64,000 nt of DNA, taken from the NCBI RefSeq assembly GCF_000023225.1, contig NC_013173.1, positions 1,242,501 to 1,306,500 on the forward strand, in the 5' to 3' direction. This document shows, in pieces, positions 53,608 to 63,415 of the stretch. How positions within the stretch are numbered: the first letter of the stretch is position 1; each line of letters starts with the position of its first letter. This DNA is from Desulfomicrobium baculatum DSM 4028 (lineage in GTDB: Bacteria > Desulfobacterota > Desulfovibrionia > Desulfovibrionales > Desulfomicrobiaceae). A model generated the notes under the pieces. The model saw only the letters and a list, made by a program, of their open reading frames with translations, was not told where the DNA came from and made no database searches. A program made the position numbers and the translations under genes.

Positions 53608-55722
53608 ATGAGCAAAGAAATGACCATGGATTACTCTGAAAAAAACAATCGGAAAAAGGGTTCGGCTCCCGGCACAGACTCACTCTTGGCCGCCGGCGGC
53701 GAACTGCACCAGATTGCAGGAGGAGAGCACTCCTCGCTCACCACCAACCAGGGAGTTGCGCTGTCTGATAATCAAAATTCCCTCAGAGCCAATCCACGTG
53801 GCCCGACGCTTTTGGAGGATTTCATCCTCCGTGAAAAAATCACCCATTTTGATCACGAGCGGATTCCCGAGCGTATCGTGCACGCGCGAGCGACGGGAGT
53901 GCATGGATTCTTCGAACTGACCGCCTCATTGAAGCAGTACACCACCGCCAGAATACTCACCGAGGTAGGTGAGAAAACCCCCCTCTTTACCCGCATATCG
54001 ACTGTGGCAGGCGGCGCGGGTTCGGTCGACACCCCGCGTGACGTGCGCGGGTTTGCCGTCAAATTTTATACCAAGGAAGGCAACTGGGACCTGGTCGGAA
54101 ACAACGTCCCTGTGTTTTTCATCCAGGATGCCATCAAATTTCCCGACCTCATCCACGCCGTCAAAATGGAACCCGATCGCGGCTTTCCACAAGCAGCCAG
54201 CGCCCACGACACCTTTTGGGATTACATTTCGCTCACGCCCGAATCCATGCATATGGTGATGTGGATCATGTCCGATCGCACCCTGCCGCGTTCGTTGCGG
54301 ATGATCGAGGGCTTCGGTGTCCACAGTTTCCGGCTCATTAACGACGCCGGTGAATCGACCTTTGTCAAGTTCCACTGGCGTCCCAAGCTCGGCTTGCAGT
54401 CCACCATCTGGGACGAGACCGTCAAGATTGCCGGCGCTGATCCGGACTTCCACCGCCGCGACATGTTCGAGGCCATCGCCGCTGGCAGTTTCCCGGAGTG
54501 GGAATTCGCGGTTCAACTGTTCACCCAGGAGGAAGCGGACACGTTTCCGTTCGATCATCTGGACCCGACCAAGCTGATCCCCGAAGAGCTGGTACCCTTG
54601 AAAGTGATTGGCCGCATGGTGCTGGATCGTTGGCCGGACAATTTTTTCGCTGAAACCGAACAGGTTGCTTACTGCCCCGGCAATATCGTGCCGGGCATCG
54701 ATTTCTCCAATGATCCGCTGCTGCAAGGCCGCTTGTTTTCCTATATCGACACGCAGTTGTCGCGCCTGGGTTCGCCCAATTTCCATCAGATCCCGATCAA
54801 CGCGCCCAAATGCCCGTTCGGCAACCATCAACGCGATGGACACATGCAGATGGCGCCACAGGCGGGCCGTGTCGCCTATGAACCCAATTCCCTGACTGCA
54901 AGCTCCCCGCGCGAAAATCCGGCCAAAGGCTTTCACAGCGCTGGGGTAAATGAAAACGGCGTCAAAGGCCGCGTCCGCGCCGAGAGCTTCGCCGATCATT
55001 ACAGCCAGGCGCGGCAGTTCTATCTCAGCCAAACTGCGTATGAGCAGGCGCATATCGCTTCGGCGCTCGTGTTCGAGCTGTCCAAGGTCGAACATCTGCA
55101 CGTGCGCGAGGCCATGGTCGGTCACCTGCGACATATCGACGAAGACCTCGCCAAGCGGGTCGCAGCAGGTCTTGCGCTCGACAAAATGCCCGTTGCCCCG
55201 CCGGCCGCAGTGCCCGCGCGGGAAATGAAGCTGTCGCCCGCGCTGCAGATCATCGGCAAGATGAAAAACACGCTCATGGGGCGCGCGATCGGCATACTGA
55301 TCGCGGATGGTTCTGACGGCGCAGTCATCACTACTCTCAAAAAGGCCGCAATAGATGCGGGTGCCGCCGTGAAGATCGTAGCCCCGAAGGTGGGGGGCGC
55401 GAAGCTTGCCGATGGCTCGATGCTGGCGGCCGACGGGCAACTGGCCGGTACTCCTTCCGTGATGTTCGACGCAGTGGCCGTGATCCTCTCTGACGAAGGC
55501 GCACAGGCACTGTCGAAGGAAAGCGCGGCGATCGATTTCGTGCGCGATGCTTTTGGTCATCTCAAGGCAATCGCCGTCGACAAGGGCGGTCGCGCGCTCC
55601 TGAAAACAGCGAATGTCGGCCACGACGCTGGCGTGGTGGATGCCGGCGACAAAAACGCGTTCATTACCGCGGCCAAGACTCGCCAATGGGACCGGGAAAA
55701 GTCTGTACGTACATTGGCCTGA
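53608..55722 (+). CDS. katE: Large-subunit haem catalase (HPII/KatE type)
   Basis: Decomposes hydrogen peroxide to water and oxygen. 704 residues, clade 2 length. The haem-side His is in [13 protein letters not shown] (near 98), the active Asn region in [19 protein letters not shown], and the haem Tyr in [14 protein letters not shown] (near 380). The C-terminal ~150 residues form the DJ-1-like domain ([20 protein letters not shown]). Start 53608 with CTGGAG eight bases upstream; an upstream frame to 53500 is rejected. High G+C and codon use like the surrounding island genes. Confidence 0.95.
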   Translation: MSKEMTMDYSEKNNRKKGSAPGTDSLLAAGGELHQIAGGEHSSLTTNQGVALSDNQNSLRANPRGPTLLEDFILREKITHFDHERIPERIVHARATGVHGFFELTASLKQYTTARILTEVGEKTPLFTRISTVAGGAGSVDTPRDVRGFAVKFYTKEGNWDLVGNNVPVFFIQDAIKFPDLIHAVKMEPDRGFPQAASAHDTFWDYISLTPESMHMVMWIMSDRTLPRSLRMIEGFGVHSFRLINDAGESTFVKFHWRPKLGLQSTIWDETVKIAGADPDFHRRDMFEAIAAGSFPEWEFAVQLFTQEEADTFPFDHLDPTKLIPEELVPLKVIGRMVLDRWPDNFFAETEQVAYCPGNIVPGIDFSNDPLLQGRLFSYIDTQLSRLGSPNFHQIPINAPKCPFGNHQRDGHMQMAPQAGRVAYEPNSLTASSPRENPAKGFHSAGVNENGVKGRVRAESFADHYSQARQFYLSQTAYEQAHIASALVFELSKVEHLHVREAMVGHLRHIDEDLAKRVAAGLALDKMPVAPPAAVPAREMKLSPALQIIGKMKNTLMGRAIGILIADGSDGAVITTLKKAAIDAGAAVKIVAPKVGGAKLADGSMLAADGQLAGTPSVMFDAVAVILSDEGAQALSKESAAIDFVRDAFGHLKAIAVDKGGRALLKTANVGHDAGVVDAGDKNAFITAAKTRQWDREKSVRTLA

Positions 55723-55827
55723 CCATCATTGAGGAGAAAGCGGTTCAACTCGCTGGAAAGAGTAAAATTAAGAGCTGAATCGAGATCGCGCAGTAAAAAC
55801 CACGGTAACTATAAAGGAGACTACGTC

Positions 55828-56382
55828 ATGGCTAAAAACATTGCAGTATATGGAATCTATCCGAATCGTTCGATGGTTGAAAATGCGGTTGCAGAATTAA
55901 AAGACGCAGGTTTTCGGCACTCGGACATATCCGTGCTGTTTCCTGCAGGTGGTGACACCAAGGAATTCGCGGTCGAGAAGGAAACCAAGGCGCCCGAAGG
56001 GGCGGCAACAGGAGCAGGGACCGGTGCGGTGCTTGGCGGCTCTTTGGGCTGGCTGGTGGGGATTGGCACATTAGCCATTCCGGGGCTTGGGCCGTTCATC
56101 GCGGCTGGTCCCATCATGGCTGCCCTTGCCGGAGCCGGTGCCGGCGGATTGGTCGGCGGGATAGCCGGAGCGCTGGTCGGCATGGGTATCCCCGAGTATG
56201 AAGCCAACCGTTATGAAGGGCGTATTAATGATGGAGGAATACTCCTTTCTGTCCACGCCGACGATTCAGAGTGGAAAAATAAAGGCAAGGACATCCTGGA
56301 ACGTACAGAGGCGGAAGATATAGGTACTAAAGGAGAATCCAGCGCAGACCAGGACGAAAGCGAAAGGATTTACCCTAAATGA
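55828..56382 (+). CDS. General stress protein (YflT/DUF1269-like, glycine-rich)
   Basis: 184 residues. N-terminal alpha/beta part (IAVYGIYPNRSMVENAVAEL; GFRHSDISVLFPAGGDTKEF), then a glycine-rich membrane-like stretch (GAGTGAVLGGSLGWLVGIGT; PFIAAGPIMAALAGAGAG; GALVGMGIPEYEANRYEG), then a polar tail. Similar proteins are found with catalase and CsbD in stress regions; they may bind membranes or other proteins. RBS AAAGGAGA is eight bases before the ATG. A terminator follows. Confidence 0.82.
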   Translation: MAKNIAVYGIYPNRSMVENAVAELKDAGFRHSDISVLFPAGGDTKEFAVEKETKAPEGAATGAGTGAVLGGSLGWLVGIGTLAIPGLGPFIAAGPIMAALAGAGAGGLVGGIAGALVGMGIPEYEANRYEGRINDGGILLSVHADDSEWKNKGKDILERTEAEDIGTKGESSADQDESERIYPK

Positions 56383-56391
56383 TCTAGAAGT

Positions 56392-56426
56392 GGGGCCGGA
56401 TTTTTCATTCATGCGGCCCCGTTTTT
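56392..56426 (+). terminator. Rho-independent terminator after the stress protein
   Basis: GGGGCCG (56392-56398) pairs with CGGCCCC (56414-56420) around a 15-base loop, followed by five T residues. Confidence 0.9.
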
Positions 56427-56497
56427 GTTCGAGTCACATTTTCTTGTGCGAACACCGACTCAATATACATTCACACAACAACGAAGAAGAAGATATT

Positions 56498-56944
56498 ATG
56501 AACGAATTTTTTCAGATGCTCAAGAAAGATCATGTTGAAATCAAGGGTATTCTAGGTAAGCTGGTAGAGACTAAAGAGTCGAAGAAGCGTGAAGAGTTGT
56601 TTCAAAAGCTCAGAGCAGAATTGGTGCCTCACATGAAGGCCGAAGAAATCACATTCTATCCGCCCTTGATGGAAAATAAAGATGCGCGCGAAGATGCTAT
56701 GGAAGGGATAGAGGAGCATCATGTTTCCGATCTCGTTCTTAAAGAACTGGAGAAGATGCCGAAGGGTGAGGAAAAATGGGGTGCCAAGATGGGCGTGTTC
56801 AAAGAACTCGTGGAGCACCATATCAAGGACGAGGAGAGCAAGGTGTTCAAGAGCGCGCAAAAGGCATTGGACCCCGAAGAGTTCCAAGCCATCATGAAAA
56901 AGTTTGACCAGGAAAAGCAGAAACTCAAAAAATCCTTGAAGTAA
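56498..56944 (+). CDS. Hemerythrin HHE-domain protein (second of two)
   Basis: 148 residues, highly charged (many Lys and Glu). Helical di-iron motifs: LKKDHVEIKGIL, LVPHMKAEEITFYPPL (HxxxE), IEEHHVSDLVL and LVEHHIKDEESKVF (HxxxD). It may bind oxygen or protect against nitric oxide or peroxides. It follows a terminator, so it may have its own promoter or depend on read-through. Start 56498 is preceded by a GAAGAAGA site, weaker than others nearby. Confidence 0.85.
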   Translation: MNEFFQMLKKDHVEIKGILGKLVETKESKKREELFQKLRAELVPHMKAEEITFYPPLMENKDAREDAMEGIEEHHVSDLVLKELEKMPKGEEKWGAKMGVFKELVEHHIKDEESKVFKSAQKALDPEEFQAIMKKFDQEKQKLKKSLK

Positions 56945-57186
56945 CCGGGAAGATAGGGGGAGAGAAAGCGGCCCGACGAGGTTGACGCGTCGGATATCGA
57001 CGCGATTTGCCTCGATGAAAGCCTATAATCTGCTCCCCTGCGAAGCGGGAAAGATGCCGTATTCGCTGCTGCCGGAGGCGCCGATTCGCGCGAAGGCCGA
57101 GGGCGCCGAGTATCAGCATGTAAAGGCAAAGCTTTTGCCGACCATCGTTATTGACAAGGTCAAAGCGGATGAGAGGATGATAAACC

Positions 57187-58731
57187 ATGGACAGTAATTC
57201 CGGACAAACCAGATCGATCTGGATGGCAATAGAAGAAGAGCTTGAATCAGCCCCGCTTGGCGAGAATATGCATGCGGACGTGTGTATTGTCGGCGCCGGG
57301 ATCGCGGGCATGACAACCGCATATCTCCTGACGCGCGCGGGCAAGGCAGTGATTGTCCTGGATGACGGACACATTGGGGGAGGGATGACGGAGCGCACGA
57401 CGGCGCATCTGTGCACTGCGATTGACGACCGCTATTTCAAGATCGAGCATCTCCACGGCGAAAAGGGGGCGATGCTCGCGGCCCAGAGTCACACGGCGGC
57501 CATTGATCGCATTGAGGCCATTGTAGGTGAAGAAGGAATTGCCTGTGAATTCGAGCGCCTTGACGGCTACCTCTTTGTCCCGCCGAATGACTCTCAGGAT
57601 GTGCTCGAACGTGAGGTCAAAGCAGCCCATCGCGCCGGACTCACGGATGTTGAACACGTCGAAAGGGCGCCAATCGATGGCTTCGACACCGGTATGTGTT
57701 TGCGCTTTCCGCGGCAGGCCCAGTTTCATCCCATGAAGTATTTGGCCGGACTAAAACGCGCTATTGAACGGAACGGCGGGCGCATCTTCACGGGAACACA
57801 TGCCGGCAAAATAGAAGGCGGCACCAATGGGCGGGTCGAAACAGACAGTGGCTTCCTGGTGACTGCCGATGCGATTGTGATAGCTACAAACACACCAGTC
57901 AACGATATCGTTACCATTCACACCAAGCAGTCTTCTTATACGACCTACGTCATTGGCGCACGGATTCCTCGCGGTTCCGTCGCAAGAGCGCTCTACTGGG
58001 ATACGGAAGAGCCGTATCACTACGTCAGAGTGCAGAGCGTTTCCGCCAGAGATGGGGACGATTACGATCTTCTGATCGTCGGCGGTGAAGATCACAAATC
58101 GGGACAGGCAGACGACGGTGACCAGCGCTACGCAAATCTTGAAGCGTGGGCACGGGAACGATTCCCGATGATCGCGAGTACAGAGATGCGTTGGTCTGGT
58201 CAGGTTCTGGAGCCTGTCGACGGCCTCGCTTTCATCGGGCGCAACCCCGGAGACCAACAAAACGTCTATATCATCACGGGGGATTCGGGGATGGGGATGA
58301 CGCATGGCACCATTGGCGGAATTCTTATCACGGAATTAATTGTTGGACGTTCGTGTCCTTGGGAGCCGCTTTACGATCCTTCACGAATAACCCTCCGAGC
58401 ATCTCTCCAATATGCCCGGGAGAACATCAATGTCGCCGTGGAGTATTTTGAGGGTTATTTGAGCGGTGGTGACGTCGACTCGCCCGAAGACATTGCACCA
58501 GGCGAAGGTGCTATCGTTCGTCGCGGGCTTTCGAAGGTCGCTGTTTACCGTGATGAAGATGGAATCGTGCATGAACGTTCAGCCGTGTGCCCACACCTCG
58601 GGGGGATCATCGGTTGGAATAAATCGGAGAAGACCTGGGATTGTCCGTGTCACGGTTCAAGATTCGACTGCTATGGCCGGGTCATTACCGGACCAGCGAA
58701 CAGTGACCTTGAGAGCGTGAAAGAAGACTAG
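57187..58731 (+). CDS. FAD-dependent oxidoreductase with C-terminal Rieske domain
   Basis: 514 residues. DAO-type FAD domain: CIVGAGIAGMTTAYLLTRAG near the start, YTTYVIGARIPRG and GDSGMGMTHGTIGGIL near 365. The C-terminal Rieske [2Fe-2S] part has CPHLGGIIGWN (near 467) and CPCHGSRFDCYG (near 481), the two Cys-His pairs needed for the cluster. The domain order is known from many 'glycine/D-amino acid oxidase plus Rieske' proteins of unknown substrate. A GAGGATG site precedes the ATG. Probably cytoplasmic. Confidence 0.9.
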   Translation: MDSNSGQTRSIWMAIEEELESAPLGENMHADVCIVGAGIAGMTTAYLLTRAGKAVIVLDDGHIGGGMTERTTAHLCTAIDDRYFKIEHLHGEKGAMLAAQSHTAAIDRIEAIVGEEGIACEFERLDGYLFVPPNDSQDVLEREVKAAHRAGLTDVEHVERAPIDGFDTGMCLRFPRQAQFHPMKYLAGLKRAIERNGGRIFTGTHAGKIEGGTNGRVETDSGFLVTADAIVIATNTPVNDIVTIHTKQSSYTTYVIGARIPRGSVARALYWDTEEPYHYVRVQSVSARDGDDYDLLIVGGEDHKSGQADDGDQRYANLEAWARERFPMIASTEMRWSGQVLEPVDGLAFIGRNPGDQQNVYIITGDSGMGMTHGTIGGILITELIVGRSCPWEPLYDPSRITLRASLQYARENINVAVEYFEGYLSGGDVDSPEDIAPGEGAIVRRGLSKVAVYRDEDGIVHERSAVCPHLGGIIGWNKSEKTWDCPCHGSRFDCYGRVITGPANSDLESVKED

Positions 58732-59012
58732 GAGGATGAACGTAAAGAGCACTGCAAAGGCGCGAGCCGCAAGGTCGTGTTCAGCCACGGCTGCCCGTGT
58801 TGATGAGGAACAGACTTTTTGGACACGGCTTCTCAATCATGATATGGATGAACTTCATGGTATCTTTTTCGGTTTGCGAAAAAAGAGTATTTGAAATCGC
58901 CATTTGATTGATTTGATTAATATATTGAGACGAAATCCGGCTTCAAAATCTCCTTCACATGTAAGCTGGTTTGGTCTTTTTGCAACAGGCTTACAACGCA
59001 GACAAAACGAAA

Positions 59013-59789
59013 ATGATCAACTCCGACACCAATGCTTCCGCGCCTTCCTCCTTTACAGGCTTGAAAAGACCCTTGCTGGGGATCGCGGCAGGTATTGTGT
59101 TCGTCGGCCTCGTCCTCGTAGTGCTCGTTTATTTCGATCTTCACGAGCAGTTGGTCGTCTTGCTGGAATGGATAGACACGCAGGGTGCCATGGCGGCAGT
59201 CTACTTCATCCTGCTGATGGCGGCGGTGGTGGTGCTGTTGTTGCCGGGGATATTCCTGACCACAGGCGCCGGCTTTGTGTTCGGTCTCATCGAGGGAACC
59301 GTGCTGGTCGTGGCGGGTACTGTCCTCGGTGCGTCCCTGGCCTTCCTGATCGCGCGCCACCTGTTTGGCGAGCGCGCCTCGCGGTTCATCCTCAGGCGCA
59401 GCAATCTGCAGGTCGTCAGCGACGAGATGGCGCGGCACGACTTCAAAGTCGTCATGCTCACAAGGCTGATTCCGTTCTTTCCGGGCAAGATTTCCAATTA
59501 TTTCTTCGGTCTGACAAAGTTCACCTTCAAGGGCTTCGTGCTGGGCTCGCTCATCGGTTTCATTCCGTTTTCGCTGCACAATGTCTACCTGGGCTCGATC
59601 GCCGCCGACCTGGCAAGCCTGAGCCGGGGCGAGGTGGAGCGTTCGCCGCTACAGTGGGCTTTTTATGGCCTGGGGTTCGTCGCGACGATCGTTGCGCTGC
59701 TCTATTTTAACAATCTGGCGCGGCGGGCTCTGGCGGCGTATTCGCAGGAAAGCGGCAAAGCGGGGACAGAAACCAAGGACAGCTCATGA
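59013..59789 (+). CDS. TVP38/TMEM64 family membrane protein
   Basis: DedA-like membrane protein, 258 residues, with about five TM segments (GIAAGIVFVGLVLVVLVYF; AAVYFILLMAAVVVLLLPGI; FVFGLIEGTVLVVAGTVLGA). Family stretches ARHLFGERASRF and TRLIPFFPGKISNYFFGLTK are clear. Relatives support lipid or membrane homeostasis and may scramble lipids. The next gene starts within its last codons (ATGA overlap). ATG at 59013 is chosen over a TTG at 58971; neither has a strong RBS. Confidence 0.88.
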   Translation: MINSDTNASAPSSFTGLKRPLLGIAAGIVFVGLVLVVLVYFDLHEQLVVLLEWIDTQGAMAAVYFILLMAAVVVLLLPGIFLTTGAGFVFGLIEGTVLVVAGTVLGASLAFLIARHLFGERASRFILRRSNLQVVSDEMARHDFKVVMLTRLIPFFPGKISNYFFGLTKFTFKGFVLGSLIGFIPFSLHNVYLGSIAADLASLSRGEVERSPLQWAFYGLGFVATIVALLYFNNLARRALAAYSQESGKAGTETKDSS

Positions 59790-62059
59790 AATTTTCGAAA
59801 TGGACCTTTTGGCAATACCTCATCACGCGCGCCGCTCGCCGCCAGGGATTCCTGGATCCGATCGAACTGCTCGCGCGATTGCGCAGTTTCGCGCAGCCCT
59901 CCGAAGTGGGCGAGCCGGTCGAGCTCTTGCGTGCCGGCGTCGTGTTCCATGCGCGCGGCCTGATCAACAGCCGCGTGATCCAGTACAACCTGGACTGGGT
60001 GTGGCCTTACTGGGTCGAGCGCCAGTTCAATCCGAAAGACGAATCATTCATTCCACGCGCATTTTCGGTTTCGCATATCAATCTTACCCATCGCAACTGG
60101 ACCGCGCTCGGTTATCCCGACTGTGAGGAATTTCCGCTGGTCGATCCGTGCGGCCTCCTGACGCCTTGCCTGGATGGCTGGTCGCTCGATGGCTGGGTCT
60201 GTACGGAAGAGGGGGGCAACCTGTTTCCATCGCGAACCCTGGACGCCACCCAGCGGCAGGACCTGTCCAGCGGCCTGACGATCACGACACGGGTCCGGCA
60301 GGGGGGGCTGCTGCTTATCAGTACGGCGAGCGTCGAACTCGAGGACGGCAGGCCGGTGTGCGTGCTGACGCTGATGGGCCGGGCCGACACGCCGGCCTGG
60401 CTGGTGCTCGCCTTGCGCCCGGCCAATACGGAAGGGATCAGCTTCATCAATGATGTGGTTCTTTCCCCCGATCGCCAGGCCTGGGTCGTGAACGACGAAC
60501 AGAGCGTCGCGTTCAGTGCTCCGGCGGAGCGCCATCTGGTCTCCGACTATGGCAATGGCGATGTCGCGCTCCATTTGAAGCAGGCCTATGCCGGCGCGGA
60601 ACTCGATGAGCGAGGCGAGGGCAGCTGCGACCGCGGCATGGTTACGGCGGCCGCGCTGTTCGCGATACCCGAAGGCGGCGAAAGGGTTGTGACTGCCCGT
60701 ATTCCACTCTCGCACACGTCAACGGCATCCGTACTGGCGGAGAATGCCTGGCCGGACCTGCGTGCAAGCGCGTGCACGCTGCAGTGCCCTGATCGCACGT
60801 ATCAGGAGCTCTATGACGCGGCGATCACGTCGCTCATTCTGCATTCACCGGGCGATGTGTATCCGGGTCCATCGACCTACAGGCGTTTCTGGTTTCGCGA
60901 TGCCGTCTACATCATTCATGCCCTGCTCTGTGTAGGTCTGGAAACGCGTGCAACACGCGCGCTGAGCCGCTTTCCCGAGCGGCAAACCCCACTCGGCTAT
61001 TTTCGTTCGCAGGAAGGCGAGTGGGATTCCAACGGCGAGGTCCTGTGGATCCTGCACCGCTATCAGCAACTCACGGGCAAGAAACTGACCGCCGACTGGC
61101 ACAACGTGATCGCACGCGGCGCGCGCTGGATCATGCGCAAGCGGCTTTCCGGCACGCTCGATGCGCCACATGCGGGCCTGCTGCCGGCCGGTTTCAGTGC
61201 CGAGCACCTCGGTCCGAACGATTATTACTACTGGGACGACTTCTGGGGCATCGCCGGGCTGCAGTGCGCCGGTGAATTGGTCCGCAGCCAGGATGCAGGC
61301 ATGGCCGCCGAGTTCGCGCACGCCGCCGACGATTTCGCCGCGGCGGTGGACCGCAGCCTGGCTTCCTGCGCGCAGCGGCTGGGACGGCCGGGCATGCCGG
61401 CTTCGCCGTACCGGCGACTTGATTCCGGCGCCATCGGTTCGATCGTGTCCGGCTACCCCTTGCAGCTCCATGCGGCGGATGATCCACGACTGCTCGACTG
61501 CGCCGATTATCTGCTGAACGCCTGTTTCATCGATGGCGCTTTTTTTCAGGACATGATCCATTCCGGTCTGAACGCCTATCTGACCTTGCATGTGGCGCAG
61601 GTGTTGCTGCGCGCGGGCGACCCCCGGTACCAAGATCTGATGGACTCGGTGGCGGACCTGGCGACGTCGACGGGCCAATGGCCTGAAGCGATTCATCCGC
61701 AGACACGGGGTGGGTGCATGGGCGATGGCCATCATGTCTGGGCAGCGGCCGAATGGGTCCTCATGGTGCGCAATTGCTTTGTGCGCGAAGAGGGCGACCG
61801 TCTGATCCTGTGCTCGGGTATTGGCAAACGCTGGCTGCAGGAGGGCGGTCCCGTCGTGTTCGGCCCGGCTCCCACCTGCTTCGGACCGGTGTCCATTACC
61901 CTGCGTCCGCTCTCGGATGGCAGCGTCGAAATCGTCCTTAAGACGGCGTGGCACGCCCAGGAACCGGCCATCGATGTGCGCCTTCCCGGCCATAAGCCTG
62001 TCACGCTGGAACGCAATGCCGCCAACGTCATCCTGACAAGAGAGGAATCCTCTGCATGA
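59786..62059 (+). CDS. Glycosidase-like (alpha/alpha)6-barrel protein, debranching-enzyme type
   Basis: 757 residues. Residues about 1-340 form a beta-rich N-terminal part. From about 355 the (alpha/alpha) barrel resembles amylo-1,6-glucosidases and glucoamylases: YRRFWFRDAVYIIHALLCVG, SQEGEWDSNGEVLWILHRYQ with candidate acid groups, GPNDYYYWDDFWGIAGL and PEAIHPQTRGGCMGDGHH. Likely splits or trims a glucan or glycoconjugate; exact substrate unknown. It overlaps its neighbours on both sides by four bases (ATGA). Strongly G+C-rich. Confidence 0.75.
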   Translation: MKFSKWTFWQYLITRAARRQGFLDPIELLARLRSFAQPSEVGEPVELLRAGVVFHARGLINSRVIQYNLDWVWPYWVERQFNPKDESFIPRAFSVSHINLTHRNWTALGYPDCEEFPLVDPCGLLTPCLDGWSLDGWVCTEEGGNLFPSRTLDATQRQDLSSGLTITTRVRQGGLLLISTASVELEDGRPVCVLTLMGRADTPAWLVLALRPANTEGISFINDVVLSPDRQAWVVNDEQSVAFSAPAERHLVSDYGNGDVALHLKQAYAGAELDERGEGSCDRGMVTAAALFAIPEGGERVVTARIPLSHTSTASVLAENAWPDLRASACTLQCPDRTYQELYDAAITSLILHSPGDVYPGPSTYRRFWFRDAVYIIHALLCVGLETRATRALSRFPERQTPLGYFRSQEGEWDSNGEVLWILHRYQQLTGKKLTADWHNVIARGARWIMRKRLSGTLDAPHAGLLPAGFSAEHLGPNDYYYWDDFWGIAGLQCAGELVRSQDAGMAAEFAHAADDFAAAVDRSLASCAQRLGRPGMPASPYRRLDSGAIGSIVSGYPLQLHAADDPRLLDCADYLLNACFIDGAFFQDMIHSGLNAYLTLHVAQVLLRAGDPRYQDLMDSVADLATSTGQWPEAIHPQTRGGCMGDGHHVWAAAEWVLMVRNCFVREEGDRLILCSGIGKRWLQEGGPVVFGPAPTCFGPVSITLRPLSDGSVEIVLKTAWHAQEPAIDVRLPGHKPVTLERNAANVILTREESSA

Positions 62060-63351
62060 ACATAGCGTTACTCACCAATACCTTCACCCCGCACGTAGGG
62101 GGCGTGGCGCGTTCGGTGGAAGCGTTTGCGAAGGCGTACCGGGAGCTTGGTCATCGTGTGCTGGTCGTGGCGCCGGAATTCGAGGATGCGCCGGAGTACG
62201 AAACCGATGTCTTCCGCATTCCCGCGATCCAGCATTTCAACGGCAGCGACTTTTCGGTGGTGCTGCCGGTACCGAGCGGGCTGTCCGACAAAATGGAAGA
62301 ATTCAGCCCCGACATCATCCACTCCCAGCATCCCTTCCTGCTTGGCATGACCGCGGTACGCATTGCGCGAACGCTCGATCTGCCGCTGGTGTTCACCCAT
62401 CACACGCTTTACGAGCAGTATACGCACTATGTACCGGGCGATTCGCCGGCAATGAAGCGTTTCATCATCGAGCTGTCCACCCGCTATGCCAATCTTGCCG
62501 ACCAGGTCTTTGCGCCCAGCGAGAGTATTCGCGACATCCTGATCGAGCGGGGCGTCACCTCGCCGGTGCTGGTGGTGCCGACAGGCGTCAATGTTGAGCG
62601 CTTTGCATATGGCAAGGGCCCAGACTTTCTGATGAAAAAACGCATCCCCGAAGATGCGTTCGTGGTGGGGCATATGGGACGCCTGGCCCCTGAAAAGAAC
62701 CTGGAATTTCTCGCACGATCGGTCGTGGCCTTCATGAAGGAGCATGGCCAGGCGGTGTTCCTGCTGGTCGGTGCCGGACCGTCGCAGGAGGAGATCGAGC
62801 AGATATTTGCCGAGGCAGGCATGAGCGACCGGCTCTGCATGTGCGGCGTGCTGGTCAAGGACGACCTCGCCGATGCGCTCAATGCGATGAGCGTGTTCGC
62901 GTTTGCGTCGAAAAGCGAAACCCAGGGCATGGTCCTGACCGAAGCCATGGCTGCCGGCCTGCCGGTGGTTGCGCTCGATGCGCCAGGCGTCAGGGAAGTT
63001 GTGGTGGACGCGAGCAACGGGCGGTTGATCCGGGAGGAAACGGAGGAGGCCTTTGCCGCAGCGCTCCGGTGGGTGCATGCACGTTCGCGCGACGAGATGG
63101 ACATTTTGATCGCTGCCGCGCGCGCCACGGCCGAAGCATTTTCCATGGCCGCTTCCGCGCGCAAGGCGCTTGCGGCGTATGAAAACCTGCGTCCCGATCC
63201 CGCCATCCGGCAGCATGAGGATGAGCTTGGCTGGGATCATGTCAGAGGGCGCATCAAGGCCGAGTGGGATATTCTGAAGACGCTTGCGCAGTCCGGCGAT
63301 GAAGCCCTGAGCGAGAGCTTCTTCACCCCGGACAAGGAGATGAAGCGATGA
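62056..63351 (+). CDS. GT4 family glycosyltransferase
   Basis: 431 residues. Glycosyl_transf_4 N-domain starts MNIALLTNTFTPHVGGVARS with FTHHTLYEQYTHYVPG. The donor domain has VGHMGRLAPEKNLEFLA and the conserved E-x7-E stretch KSETQGMVLTEAMAAGLPVV. Acts on a lipid- or protein-linked acceptor, sugar unknown; the MgtA-like features suggest glycolipid synthesis. The ATG overlaps the previous stop. Same-strand operon with the TVP38 protein and the glycosidase-like protein. Confidence 0.9.
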   Translation: MNIALLTNTFTPHVGGVARSVEAFAKAYRELGHRVLVVAPEFEDAPEYETDVFRIPAIQHFNGSDFSVVLPVPSGLSDKMEEFSPDIIHSQHPFLLGMTAVRIARTLDLPLVFTHHTLYEQYTHYVPGDSPAMKRFIIELSTRYANLADQVFAPSESIRDILIERGVTSPVLVVPTGVNVERFAYGKGPDFLMKKRIPEDAFVVGHMGRLAPEKNLEFLARSVVAFMKEHGQAVFLLVGAGPSQEEIEQIFAEAGMSDRLCMCGVLVKDDLADALNAMSVFAFASKSETQGMVLTEAMAAGLPVVALDAPGVREVVVDASNGRLIREETEEAFAAALRWVHARSRDEMDILIAAARATAEAFSMAASARKALAAYENLRPDPAIRQHEDELGWDHVRGRIKAEWDILKTLAQSGDEALSESFFTPDKEMKR

Positions 63352-63415
63352 GGCCGGACAAGCGCTGCACTGCCTTTTCAGGGCGTGGTGTCTGTGCCGG
63401 CGCGAGAACCGTTGC

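Noticed and set aside
53926-55686. 586-codon open frame antisense to katE
   Set aside because: Mirrors the high-G+C catalase codons, has no protein family features, and katE is certain.
57015-57197. Small plus-strand frame before the FAD/Rieske gene
   Set aside because: Sixty codons with no recognisable features and no RBS; overlaps the following start. Possibly a remnant, but not supportable.
60845-61993. 382-codon minus-strand frame over the glycosidase-like gene
   Set aside because: Antisense shadow without family features.
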